From Pyrenochaeta sp. MPI-SDFR-AT-0127 (taxonomy: Eukaryota; Ascomycota; Dothideomycetes; Pleosporales; Cucurbitariaceae): a DNA stretch of 64,000 nucleotides. Numbering within the stretch: the first letter of the stretch is position 1; every line of letters begins with the position of its first letter. The notes beneath the pieces were generated by a model. It did not search any database and was not told the origin of the DNA. It saw only the letters and a list, made by a program, of their open reading frames with translations. A program made the translations under genes and the position numbers. Of the stretch, positions 20,386-31,178 are shown one piece after another. The stretch spans positions 558,001 to 622,000 of the forward strand of contig JAGTJM010000009.1 of the NCBI GenBank assembly GCA_020747015.1, written 5' to 3'.

Positions 20386-23300
20386 TCACTTTCCCCCAAA
20401 AATCCTCTTTACATCCGCAAATTTAACTGGCTTGACAAGGTATGTATCGACCCCTGCCTCTTGCGCATCTCGTTGATCCTGAGCACTCGCTAAACCTGTC
20501 AATGCCACAATGTGACTTTTCGGCAGCCCATTTTTACTCTCAAATTGTCGTATTTGTCGCGTGCTTGTGAGTCCGTCCATAACCGGCATGCTAAGATCCA
20601 TAAGCACAAAGTCGAAAGGGCGAGTGAGTGGTGTTGTAGACTGCGCCTCCTCTTTGTAAATCTCCAGCGCTTCGAGACCATTTATTGCTTCGGCGTAGCG
20701 CAGGTTTTGCCGTTTGGCGAATACAACGAGGAGTTTAAGATTGATTGCATTGTCATCTACAAGGAGAACCCGAGGGTTGAAATACTCGCCAGTCTCCGTT
20801 TGAAGTGGGCTTGTGGGCGTAATGGTCGTTGGAAACGGACGTGGAAGTGGAGGTGAGTCATCGTGTAGGTTCTTGATCGTTTGTTGCTGCGTAGGGTCCG
20901 CTAGAAACGCGTCGGTCAAGCTACGCTGTACCAGTGCGTGGGGGATGGGGAGAGTTTCATGTTGTTCGACAACAGGAGTGCTTGTTGAACGAGTGAGCGG
21001 CCGGTCGCTGTTGGGCTTTGAGACTCGCTTTTGGCATTGCAACAGTACTCGGGCAAGTTTGCGGGGGCCACAACTGTTACTCAAGTTAGTTTACATCGCG
21101 ACGAGATGTAGTGCTTCTACTATGCACATACGGTTGTGTGATGATTTCTGCCACCCACCCCAATGCTTCAATTTGTCGCCCGAGCCTATTTTCTATCGCT
21201 GTTCTTTCTGCGGTGTCAGTACAGATACACACCACCGATAACGGCGATTTATTGACTCGGTTTGCACTCGGCTTGTGAATCAAGTGATCCAACGAAGGAG
21301 AATCTGTGAGTAGGAATTCGACGTCCGCGATTGACGCGTCTGCATCAGTAGATCTTGCAAGTTTCATCCCCAATCCCCGACAAGCGTTCAGCATCGACTC
21401 TTTGGTCTTCAATCCGCGCCCTCCACCCCGCGTGTCAGGCTCGGTTATGACGCTAACAGTTGCTCCTTTCAGAGCCCTAGGAGCGTGGAGGTCGTGATCT
21501 TGGGCATCTTTGACCTGCCCTGTGGGTAGTCGAATGGAAACACAGATAGAGGTTCCGACATGGATCGTACTTCTAACTTCGATATTGCCTTTGAGAGATT
21601 CCACAATTTGCTTAACTATGCTGAGGCCAAGTCCAGTGCCCGAGCTAAAGGGATCTTCTTGACTGAATGGTGAGAAGAGTTTAGCCCTTTGATACTCCGC
21701 AGACATCCCACGGCCACTATCCTCAACCGTGAGTGACAGATCAATGGAGTCGCGTGCACTGCTGGATTGTAACATCTGTATAGCGATAAAGCCCGACTCG
21801 GTGTATTTCAATGCATTGCCGAGAATATTCATAACGATTCGCCGAAGGGCGCCAGGCTGCGAGCGAACTATCCAGCTAACGTCCGGTTGCACAATTATTG
21901 ATACCGCTACCGAACCATGCGTGTCTCTGCCTTCTACTACAACCCTGCTACCTTCTTCATTCAATGTGCCGGTGACTCCCTTGCTTTCAGCTTGATCATA
22001 GATTGCGGATCCGCGAATGTTGTGTGTTTTGCGGAAGGTATGTCCTGTGCACACTGTGTCACACACTTCCTCGACAAGCTGTGCTAGGTCAAAATCCGCG
22101 GTGACGCCTAGAATTGAGTTGTCGGCGGGCAGCCGCCTAACTCGACCCTCACCCCGTTGTTTTCGTTTCGAAGTTGCGCTCCTTAGCTTGTTGATCTTTG
22201 CATAATCTAGCACGTGGTCGATGGTATCAAGCAGAGTCTTTCCGCAGATTTCGATGGACGATACGAGTGATTCTTGGTAAGCTGAGGAGACGGTATCACG
22301 AAGGAATTCTACGGATCCAAGGATGCCGTGGAGAGGAGAGCGCAGCTCATGCGAGATGGAGGCGATGAAAGTAGTTTTAGCACGATCTGCCTTTTGCGCA
22401 CTTAAACGCGCCACCTCGCTAGTGATCGTGTTTCCGAACGCTTGCAAGTATGGTAACTCATTTTCCGGGCTCATCAGTCGTCCTGCCTGGGTTGACCATA
22501 TGAAACCTCCAGCAACCCATCGCTCGCTTGAAGGGTCCCATAATGGTAAGAAGATGAGTGTACGAACATTGGGTAGCACCTTGAAGAATTCCGATGGAAT
22601 AAACTTTTCTCTCCTTTTCCTGAATTTCTTAGGTGCTGTTGTTGGCGTAGATAGAGTACGATCAGATTGGTCTGTCTCAGAACCAACAGACTTTTCATCA
22701 GAACTATTGATCCCGATACCCTCTTCAGTGTAGTTGAAAAATTTTCCATAGGGATAGCGCTGGATATACCGCTCCATGGCTGCTTCGGTAAAGGTGAAAT
22801 CCGTATGGACTAATGCTGCATTTCCCTCGCGTAAGGATAAGCCCGCTACCGGGCAGGCTTTACTCTCTGTTGTAATATGGTCGGTCGTGCTGTCAGTGGA
22901 GGTGTCGTCTTGCCTCATCCTTCTACGAGAATTCTTCGAGTCGCCAGTATCAAAGTCCGTAGTATTGTGCGTTGCGCTTTCATCACTGCTAGCAGCATTT
23001 CGACTAAAGTCGTGAAGCTGGCCTCTTATGCTGGCCGCAGAGGTATCGAAAAATACTACACCGTCTGCTTCTGTGCTTTGGCGCATTACCCGGGCAGCTC
23101 GCTGGAATATGCGAGCTGCATCTGAGTCTGCTTCACGCGTGCGCTGAGCACGTGCGATTGGACTTGGAGCAGTAGGTCCTTTTTCTTCTTCGTCTAAGGA
23201 CTGAAGCCGTGCGTTTTCGGTCTGTCTCTCCATCGTCGTAGGTTTATTGCCAGCTTGCTCGCGTGGATCTTGCGCAGAAGAACGCTCGATAAACTCGGTT

Positions 23301-24059
23301 AAGCCACGAACCATGCGCTCACCTCTGTTCTTGTCCATGCTGTTCTTTGCCAGCTCGAGGTGCTCCATCACTGCAGCTGCGACATCCTGCATAAACCGCA
23401 AGTCGGCAGCGCTGAGGCCTTCACGAGGCTTCTCGTCGGAGACGGCATATACGCCGATTCGATTGCCCGCTTTGGTGATGATGGGCACGCCGGCATAGAA
23501 GCGCACACCAGGCTCGCCTTTGACGTAGTCTCTATCGGCGAATCGAGGGTCAAGTCGACAATCGGGAATGACCATACATTCTGCCGTGACGGTGTCTCCA
23601 TCGTCTTCCTTTGCTGTATACGTCGATGAGAAGGTGTGATAACACACAGCATCGGTCTTGTTTAGGGTAGCATTTCCTAGCCAAACCTCGTCCTCGGGAA
23701 CATCGGCGTAGGGAGTGAAGAGCGACAGAGTGCGGGTTGCTTCAGCCAGAATATATTGCTTGGATGAGTCGATTAGCGAGACCATTGCCCGCCGAGTGTC
23801 CAAGCGTAGAGCGGCGAGTTGGGCAAAGGCGGTCAAAGATCTATCGCGTGAGACTTGGGGTTGATATCCTGCATAGGTCAAACCCTTCCCACTACCATCG
23901 GCAGCATCTATGAGGCTTTGGGCATCGAGCCATGGGCGGTAGTATCTGCAAACAGTGGGTTAGGCACTGGCGGTAATGTACACATGAGTTTATGTGCTTG
24001 ACATGGACCAACCTGTGAAGATCCCGCTCACGGGCTGCCTCTGGGTAAGGGCTTGCCAT
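20386..24059 (-). CDS. hybrid histidine kinase with two GAF-like domains
   Basis: Three exons (24059-24013, 23945-21132, 21073-20386) encode 1182 aa. Domain order: a GAF domain at about residues 45-220, a polar linker, a second GAF-like region at about 290-520 (ARIFQRAARVMRQSTEADGVVFF to the signal helix), HisKA with His548 in SHELRSPLHGI, and HATPase_c (N box NALKYTESG, G1 DSGRGMS, G2 GTGLGLSIV). After a long divergent segment comes a receiver domain with VLLVDDNAIN, Asp1113 in VLMDLSMPVMDG and Lys in YLVKPVKF. All phosphotransfer residues are present, so it should feed a His-phosphotransfer protein such as Ypd1. There is no transmembrane segment, so it is probably cytosolic. The first exon is only 47 nt; its donor is GTTGGT and the branch site CCTAAC. 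The stimulus is unknown. Confidence 0.93.
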
Positions 24060-25148
24060 GATTTTCTGTGCTTGCGAGCTCCGTCACCATGGCATTCTAC
24101 AAACGCTGTATACCGTTGTGGGGGAGGACAGAAGAGCAGATTTCATTCGGTACCGCGGCAACCCTTGTAGGGAGCCACCACTCCAAGATTGTGTCGGGCC
24201 TCCGCGGACAGTCATGCAAACATGACGTCGTAGCTTCATCTGTGCTAGAAACATCCATCCCTGGACATTGAGAGGTTTGTGAGTGGTCTGGCGACTAGAC
24301 GCCGGGCCAAAAGTGCATCCTTCCACATTGACGGAAATCTGGAAGCGTCTTGGGCCCCATACATTTTAGCCCATGGCGCACTTGGCCGCGTAAATGCTGG
24401 CGCCGTTGGCAGCGTGGGACGCCAGAGTGCTGCTGGCCGGGAGGCCCGGCGCTCGGATAGTACCCGTCCAGTCCCTGCATCGTGGCACGAGGCAAAGTTG
24501 ACCGGCTGCAAGCTTACAGGGAAGACCCAGTACATAGCCCACCGGGCATCACCCTCCGATTCGGCCCTACAGTGAGCAACTGGTAGCTTGTGCTTTGCGA
24601 AAACCTGAGTCGGCGTTAGCGAGGAAGGTGGAGAGGAAGCGACCGCTGGCTGGCTAGGGTATACTTTCGACTCGCCGCGACACGTCCACGGTCGCGAAAT
24701 CAGCACCTACAGTACCAGAGATCGATGCCACTGCCTCATACACATGTGACAACTGCACGCGCAGCTCTCATGTCGCATCGTTCGCGTCGGCAATGTGCGC
24801 CAGGTCTCAGTGGGCTCTTTTGTGCACTTTGAATCCACCGACTCAAGCCTTTGGCTAAGCCGAGCACATTAAGCCTGCAATGCCCACATCGGGCTGTAAT
24901 GTATCAAATATGGACTTTTCGCTTCCATCCCGCTACTAACAATGCCTAGTCTAGTCAAATCGGCGTCAAGTCGCTGCTCTACTACGACTAACCCTCCGAG
25001 ATCAGGCAGGGACTTTGGAGACATCACTCAACTTATCATTACTGAGCAAGGAATCTTGATTTCGGAAAGCATGATTGGCTGATTGGCAAGAATAAGCCTT
25101 ACTATTCAGGATCTTCGCTGCGTGTCGGTGGTAGAGTCCGGGGACCTA
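24060..25148. other. intergenic region
   Basis: Between the start of the histidine kinase gene and the stop of the CE1 esterase gene, both on the minus strand. Open frames are GC-rich shadows with no domain. Confidence 0.5.
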
Positions 25149-26125
25149 TCAGATACCAAAGAAACTCAAAGCCTGCGCAGGATGAACAGGAACAACGTGA
25201 CCCACGCCAGCAGCATTATACCCAGTCAACTTCTGCCCATCCCCATACGTCATTTGGGTGTATCGACTCTCAGGCGTATTCGTTGTATTCCTCGAGAAAG
25301 TAACACCATGCACATTACTCCACTGCTTGAGGTCTTCGATGAAATTTTGATACACGACGGTCGTGTCGCTGGTCCCGTGCCAGATTTGCATCCTTGGCCA
25401 TGGTCCCTTAAAGCTAGGGTTGTAACCACGAACGATATCGCCCCATTGTTGCGGCGTCTTGGTGATGCGGCCCAGGCCGCAGGGGTCGTAAGGGTTGGGA
25501 GGTGTGCCATCGGGAACAGCCATGCAGCCAGCAGCGACACCGGAGTAGACTGAAGCGGCAGCAAAGATATCAGGATAGATGGCTGTGAGGACATTGCCCA
25601 TCATAGCGCCAGAAGATGTACCCACGACGAATACGCGCGTAGGATCAGCAGCATACTTGGACAGCGTGTAGTCGACCTGCTCGCCATTAGAGGTGGGCAC
25701 TGATTGTTTAGGTATGGAGATATGTTATACCATTTGTACAATGCTCTGAGGATCGCCTCCTCCATCGCGGGTCAGACTCTTCTTGGTGCCACAGTCCCAA
25801 CAGAGCAGGTCATGGGTCGAAGAAGGGTAGATCAATATAGCGCCTTTCTGCTTAGCCAGTGTTGGCAAACGGTTGTCTCTATAGTAGTTCTGAGCTGAGC
25901 CGTGACAACCATGAAGCTAGTCAAACAAATCAGCATATTGGCTATTCCAAAGATGAACATCTCACATACAGCGACAATAATCGGGGCCTTGGCAGCGACA
26001 TTCGTAGGGACCTCAATCCACATCTGAATGCCTGCTGGGTTACTTCCGAAGTTGCTAACTTGGGTAAGTGCTCCCTTGGTGAGGGCAATTAGCGAGAGGC
26101 TAGAGACCAAAGTAGTGATCAACAT
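25149..26125 (-). CDS. secreted CE1 acetylxylan-esterase-like enzyme (LpqC/poly(3HB)-depolymerase type)
   Basis: Three exons (26125-25970, 25916-25731, 25676-25149) encode 289 aa. A signal peptide covers about residues 1-20. The alpha/beta hydrolase features of CE1 are present: LHGCHGSAQNYY (oxyanion region, formed across the first splice), TRDGGGDPQSIVQMVDYTLS (across the second splice), nucleophile Ser in GTSSGAMM, Asp in HGTSDTTVVYQNF and His near GVGHVVPVH. Family enzymes deacetylate xylan or cleave feruloyl esters of plant cell wall; length and motifs are closest to fungal AXE1. No carbohydrate-binding module follows. Introns are 53 and 54 nt. Substrate (acetyl or feruloyl) is not decided by the sequence. 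Confidence 0.88.
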
Positions 26126-27259
26126 GTTGGCAATTTGTGAGCAGTTGACGATTTGAATTGAAAACACCGTGTACTGCTTGCTGATATGAAAGAGAGAAAA
26201 GAGGAAATATATGTATTCCTGTCTACTCTAACCTGAGTGCATATCCACGCCTTAGAATTTCGGCGTCCCGTATCTGATTGTCCTCCGTAACTAGTGTCTC
26301 ATCAGGAAGTTTCCTACCGCTGCACCCCAAAACATGGACGAATAAGCTTGCTTCAATCCCGCATTCCCGTCCTTCTGCAATCAAAAATCAAACATTGCCA
26401 TTCTAGCCTACATGCCCATTCTTATTGCGCACCGGGTCAAGGTCGGCAAAACCTTGAAACAGACACACACCTTCTCCTTTCGTCGTGAGTTTGAGTAAAG
26501 ATTGCCGGAGTTTACCCGTGCTGGGGACATCTAGCTCTCGTGAAATTCCAGAGGTGCTATACCTCGAAAGCGCTATTGACATACTCATGCCTTGCCAATT
26601 ATTTTCTGATTGCCTCGCATCGTAAGAATTTGAAGGTGCTGCAAGGGCATCACAGCTAAGAACTGCCGACTATTGCGTTTGAAGAGCCTCCTATTAGACA
26701 TAGCTACTTCCCTCGCCTCTTTACGTTAAGAAACGTATACTTACCAATGAGTACCTCAATATTAAGCATTATAACGAGAAATAAAACAAATTAAATAGAC
26801 AAATTAACAGGTAGCAGGCTTTCAGTGAGCCTGATGGCAGAATGCCTCAAAATCACATCGACATCGGCCATCCAGGAGCAGTGATAAAAGAAGCCGGAGT
26901 TTAGCCGGCGCATTTCAGAAATCAATGTCTCTTGCTGCGAATGTCACTCGCTCCGTAATAAAGTTTGGATAGTATTACTTGATAATCATACGTCCTTTAT
27001 GAAGCAGAGGTGTTCTAGCGTAATACTCTAATTAGCTATTGGGACAGTGGTGGATAACTAGCTTCTCTCGTGCCTTGTCCTTCGCTCTGCTCTGCGCTTT
27101 CGGAGATAAGAATTAGCGTAACGATTGGAACCACGAACTACGATTGGCGAACAGCTGTCGGAGCAAGGCTGGGAAACGCCGATCTCCCGTCATGAAGCGA
27201 TTCACACCTCGCAAAAACCTTAGTCATTAAAGATACTGCCCCATACATCGGCAGACGCA
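26126..27259. other. AT-rich intergenic region
   Basis: AT content rises, with many stops in all frames, especially at about 26,600-27,050. No gene is recognised. It may contain decayed repeat DNA, but no ends or repeats of an element are visible. Confidence 0.5.
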
Positions 27260-28080
27260 ATGTTTGAGCTACCAGGCGCCAAGCGGTAATAATCACGTCT
27301 CTCCGCGGTACTTTCTGCATACTGACACTGCGAAGAATACGCCGTGAGGAGCTACACTCTCCAGTATCATCGCCTCGATTCTCTCCAGACCCGGCGTTTG
27401 GAGACCTATATTCGCGCCTATATAGTGACTTCACGTTTACCACCGAAGCCGATACCCCGTACCTCGAGAATCGTTCGGACAATGATGAGGAAGAGACCGA
27501 GTTACGTCTCTTTGCGACACCCTCCAATGCCCCGCCGAAGACAACCAAAATACGGCTTTCGTCCCCTGGTGTCAGCGGCGGAGAGCCAGGCTTCAGAGTG
27601 AAGAGGCCACAGAGTTACTATTTCGCCGATGAGCCTACAAGTGACGAAGAAGTTGCGCTGCAAGCTGCAGCCATAGATGGCAAGACCATTTTGGAATTAT
27701 CGAGAGAACCATGGCCTGGTTGCGCATTGCCTTGGAAGGTGCGCAGGATATCAGCAACTGGTGTGAAGAAGGAGGTCCTTGTTGGCCATCCATCCATTTT
27801 AGCTACGGTAGAAGAAAGAGTGCACAAGCGAACCAGGAAGAACAAGAAAACAAGGATTGCAATCAGAAAAAAACTCCATGCTTCAAAGACCAAGCAACAA
27901 GAGAAGGCCAAGCTTGCCCAGGAAAAGGAGGAGGCAGAGCGAGAGAAGCGAACCAGGAGAAACAGGGAGAAAAAGGTCAAGAAGAAGGCTCGGGAGAAGG
28001 CTAAGAAAGCTTCAGATGAACCTTTGGACACCGTAGCGGAACACACTGGACAAACAATTGAAGATGCTCCCCAGAGTTGA
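27260..28080 (+). CDS. DUF2011-like protein with Lys-rich coiled-coil tail
   Basis: Two exons, 27260-27285 and 27336-28080, encode 256 aa. The tiny first exon supplies the only usable start, MFELPGAKR, and splices in frame to IRREELHSP; this N-terminus is what I recall for fungal DUF2011 proteins, which supports the model. The middle has KRPQSYYFADEPTSDEEVALQ and PWPGCALPWKVRRI, and the C-terminal ~110 residues are a highly charged Lys/Glu/Arg helix. Family function is unknown; the basic tail suggests nuclear or nucleolar location (inference). The second exon on its own has no in-frame ATG. Confidence 0.75.
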
Positions 28081-28615
28081 TAAACCCTCAGAACTGCGAG
28101 TATTCACTCTAATGAGTATTTTTAAATAAACAACATTACTTGGGTGGATCGCATCAACCCTTATCGAGATACCAAACATACTGCGATTGTGTTCAAGTTA
28201 CGGAAGTCGGACCACGGAATTCACGCTGTTCCAGGCATCGCTTGCATACGGAATAATTAGTTTCATCTACTGTTTGCTGCCCGAGAAATACGCGTTCACC
28301 CGTAAGTTGGACTTGCTGTGAAGGAGAGGTTTTGCCCGAGTGCTCAATACTAGCGCTTCGCGACTCCCACAAATTTTTTGCCGCGCAAGCTCCAACCACT
28401 CAACTCACCAAAAGCTTCAACCCAACCATTCTACAACCACATTGCTCTACCTTACTCACAAAGTAAAAAAATTACAGCAGCAAATTTATAAGATTGCTAG
28501 GTTTGACAACGGCTTCAATTCCGTACCTTCCGAATCGGATCTTCTCATAGTCGAGACCTTAGCGCCAAGCAGTACATCACCGAATTTTTTTTTTGAAACA
28601 TACAATACCGAAAAC
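28081..28615. other. intergenic region with T-rich leader
   Basis: Between the DUF2011-like gene and the next plus-strand gene. Reading frame is open from 28340 to the next gene but without ATG, so it is taken as the 5' leader. Includes a homopolymer T run near 28585-28594. Confidence 0.45.
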
Positions 28616-29788
28616 ATGACTTTAAACGTTCATGGCGTTTTGACAGCTGGGAATACCACGCAAGACATGTTCAAGGTTCAAGACCCAGATGTTCTCATAC
28701 ACAAAGATAATACTCGATCTGATCTCAACGGTGGTTTCAATGGTACTGTGGATGCTTACATAATGGACGAGCCTGAACTGCGGGCTGATGAGAATGGAGC
28801 ACATGAAATGGAGGAGAATTGGGAAACATTGGTTGACTTTGAAGTACCCGACTATTCACAAGTGCACATCACCGACGTTCCACAAATTCAACATTTGTAC
28901 GACGCATATCATACGAACTACACGGATCCGAACGCTAGCAACGCCACACGCATGAAGTACGCCAAGGCTCTCGCTTTTACCCTTCTCAAGCACTACTATC
29001 CTGCGTCGCAAGACTACATCATCAAGCCAAGCTCTCTAGGCCCAATAGCTCAGTATGGGATGAGTTTTATACTAGAGGCGGACGATAATTCTGACATTTG
29101 GTATGATCTGCCGGCTCAACAATCTGCAGAAAGAATCAAAAGGAGTGCTCTCACTCAGAAACAGAAGGACGCCATCAAGCTGGCTGCTGCAGTGGCTGAA
29201 TATAACCACAGCCTCAGGTATACTCTTGGGCTACACTGGGACTGGATTGGGCCTGAGGACATTGCTGGATTTGTTGTTGCGCGCAAGGTCAGAACTATCG
29301 ATCCAAGGACTAAGTTCATGAAGGACGAGTATCGCGTACATACCTACTTGGCTGTTATGATCGACAGCTTTGAGGAGCCACCACGCTTCTCGACAGCGAA
29401 CACAACGCATCGCAGCGATGTCCTTGCAGATGCTCTCTGCAGGCAAGCGAAATTGCGAAAAGGCTATGGCATCTTGCTCTATGGTCCGCGTATCGAATTC
29501 TACGACTACAATTCCGGCGCCGACTGGGTTCACTACGAGAGTGACGATGAGACGACATATACAATTCTCGAGAAAGCTGGCAATCATGAAGAGGCTCAAG
29601 ATATTGAGCCCGTTCTCTATTCAATGACGACTGCGGGGGGGACCAAGGATATTGCGGTCGATATGCGTACTTCGACGCTGCAAGCGATGGATGCCGCCTT
29701 TCGGTCAGTTGCTGCGATGAGTGTCACCTATGTTAGCGACACAATCGGCGCCGGTAACGAGTCGTCTAGTGGGGCTGTCGACGAGTAA
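28616..29788 (+). CDS. hypothetical protein, not recognised
   Basis: A 390-aa product starting at ATG 28616 (context AAAAC-ATG). The frame extends upstream to 28340 only through GTG and a low-complexity stretch, so the downstream ATG is preferred. No signal peptide, membrane segment or known motif is seen. The protein is acidic, with well-mixed, globular-looking composition, for example HYYPASQDYIIKPSSLGPIA and YGILLYGPRIEFYDYNSGAD. The latter resembles the style of fungal proteins that match proteins to stored or effector-like domains, but no assignment is justified. Flanked on both sides by AT-rich DNA, so it may be lineage-specific. Confidence 0.7.
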   Translation: MTLNVHGVLTAGNTTQDMFKVQDPDVLIHKDNTRSDLNGGFNGTVDAYIMDEPELRADENGAHEMEENWETLVDFEVPDYSQVHITDVPQIQHLYDAYHTNYTDPNASNATRMKYAKALAFTLLKHYYPASQDYIIKPSSLGPIAQYGMSFILEADDNSDIWYDLPAQQSAERIKRSALTQKQKDAIKLAAAVAEYNHSLRYTLGLHWDWIGPEDIAGFVVARKVRTIDPRTKFMKDEYRVHTYLAVMIDSFEEPPRFSTANTTHRSDVLADALCRQAKLRKGYGILLYGPRIEFYDYNSGADWVHYESDDETTYTILEKAGNHEEAQDIEPVLYSMTTAGGTKDIAVDMRTSTLQAMDAAFRSVAAMSVTYVSDTIGAGNESSSGAVDE

Positions 29789-31178
29789 AATCCACAGTGT
29801 TGACAAGCTCTTGATGCATAACGGCTTAGCGAGGCGAGCATTTTTTTTTTCGTTGTCGGAAATTCTGGTCCTTAATTCTGCCATAGCCTTGGCTGTGTGG
29901 GGGTGATATTCATCAGCTCCCAAATTTTTCAATTCATTACTCTCTTTACATCACGTTGTCTTCACTGTTTGAAGGTTTTTTTCTTCCACCGCTTTTTCAA
30001 GAGAGACTTTCCCGCCTCACGGGCTCTTCGTCGGTAGTACTAGGTCTACCAAGCGCTAGTCGCTCGCCAAAGATGTTGCTAATATGAAATAGGACCGATT
30101 ATCTGCCCTCCAGATGCTTGATATCACACCACCTTGCATGTGTGTCGCCGATAATATTCCACCTTCTGAATGCCAAATATTCACATACAGTAAACGGAAC
30201 GTATCTGTACAAGAGCCTCCTGGACGCAGATTCTCTAACAGCAATTTGTTTTGACTTGGAAAAATTGCGTATGTATGGATGCATGAAGGCATCTCTTCCT
30301 GTTTCTTGGGATTCATGCTATCACGGAACAGAACTCCGTAACCAATCACTTGCATCACATTTTACAACGAGGATATATGTCTAAACGACCTTTTGCAGCG
30401 TGCTGCAGTCGCTTCGTGGCCAGCGGTGCTGAGCTCCGAATCTTCTTTTGTATAGTTCTCCGCGATCGGGCGTCCAGATCGAGAGCTTTTCGGCCATGTT
30501 TCGGGGTTTTCCTACGTTTCGATCCAGTGGTCCCAGCACGGGTATCAGCGATCGAGGTATAAAGCAAATTTTGGGCGCTTCATTGGCAGATTTAGGTTAT
30601 CGTGTCTCCTCTGGTGTTAAGTTTGACCATATGTGAGGCACCCTGTTAAGTTTAGTCGACAAATGTGGCGATCCACAGTCGAAGATTGCACTGATAAAAT
30701 GAATGTGGGCAAGATCGAGGGCCAGCTAGTAGTGATACTCGCTTTCTATCATGTCACACTGTCAAGTGGACGCATTCGCGAAAACATATCTCAGTTTCCT
30801 TTTGCATCTGATGGACACTAGTATAAAGAATGCTAAGTAGTATGAATCTGCTCATTTTTCACTGTGATGCAAATTGGTAAAAGGAATAGAAGGAGAGAAG
30901 AGATATTCGATCCTTTCAGGCAAACAAGCTAATTAACTGATTAACACCAAAAAAAAATTCATACAACCTAACCCCCAATTATAAATGAACAATCACTAGC
31001 TTTATGAAACAAGCAAATGCTGGAGTGAGTCGGAATCACTGAACTAGCACACGCAACGGCCTAACAAAAACAGAGTCATACTGGAATCGACAAAGGATAT
31101 GGGATCACAGTTTACCATACTCCCTTACCAAGGGCCCCCCATACTTTGTGGGTAGTCATTGTTTTGTTGGCCTTGACC
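29789..31178. other. AT-rich gene-free block
   Basis: About 1.4 kb with frequent stops on both strands, T- and A-runs, and no exon-like segment. Contains the probable 3' UTRs of the two convergent flanking genes. Confidence 0.55.

Noticed and set aside
25700..25730. 31-nt intron reading in the CE1 esterase gene
   Set aside because: Too short for splicing; the acceptor at 25677 gives a 54-nt intron and restores the family motif QMVDYTLS.
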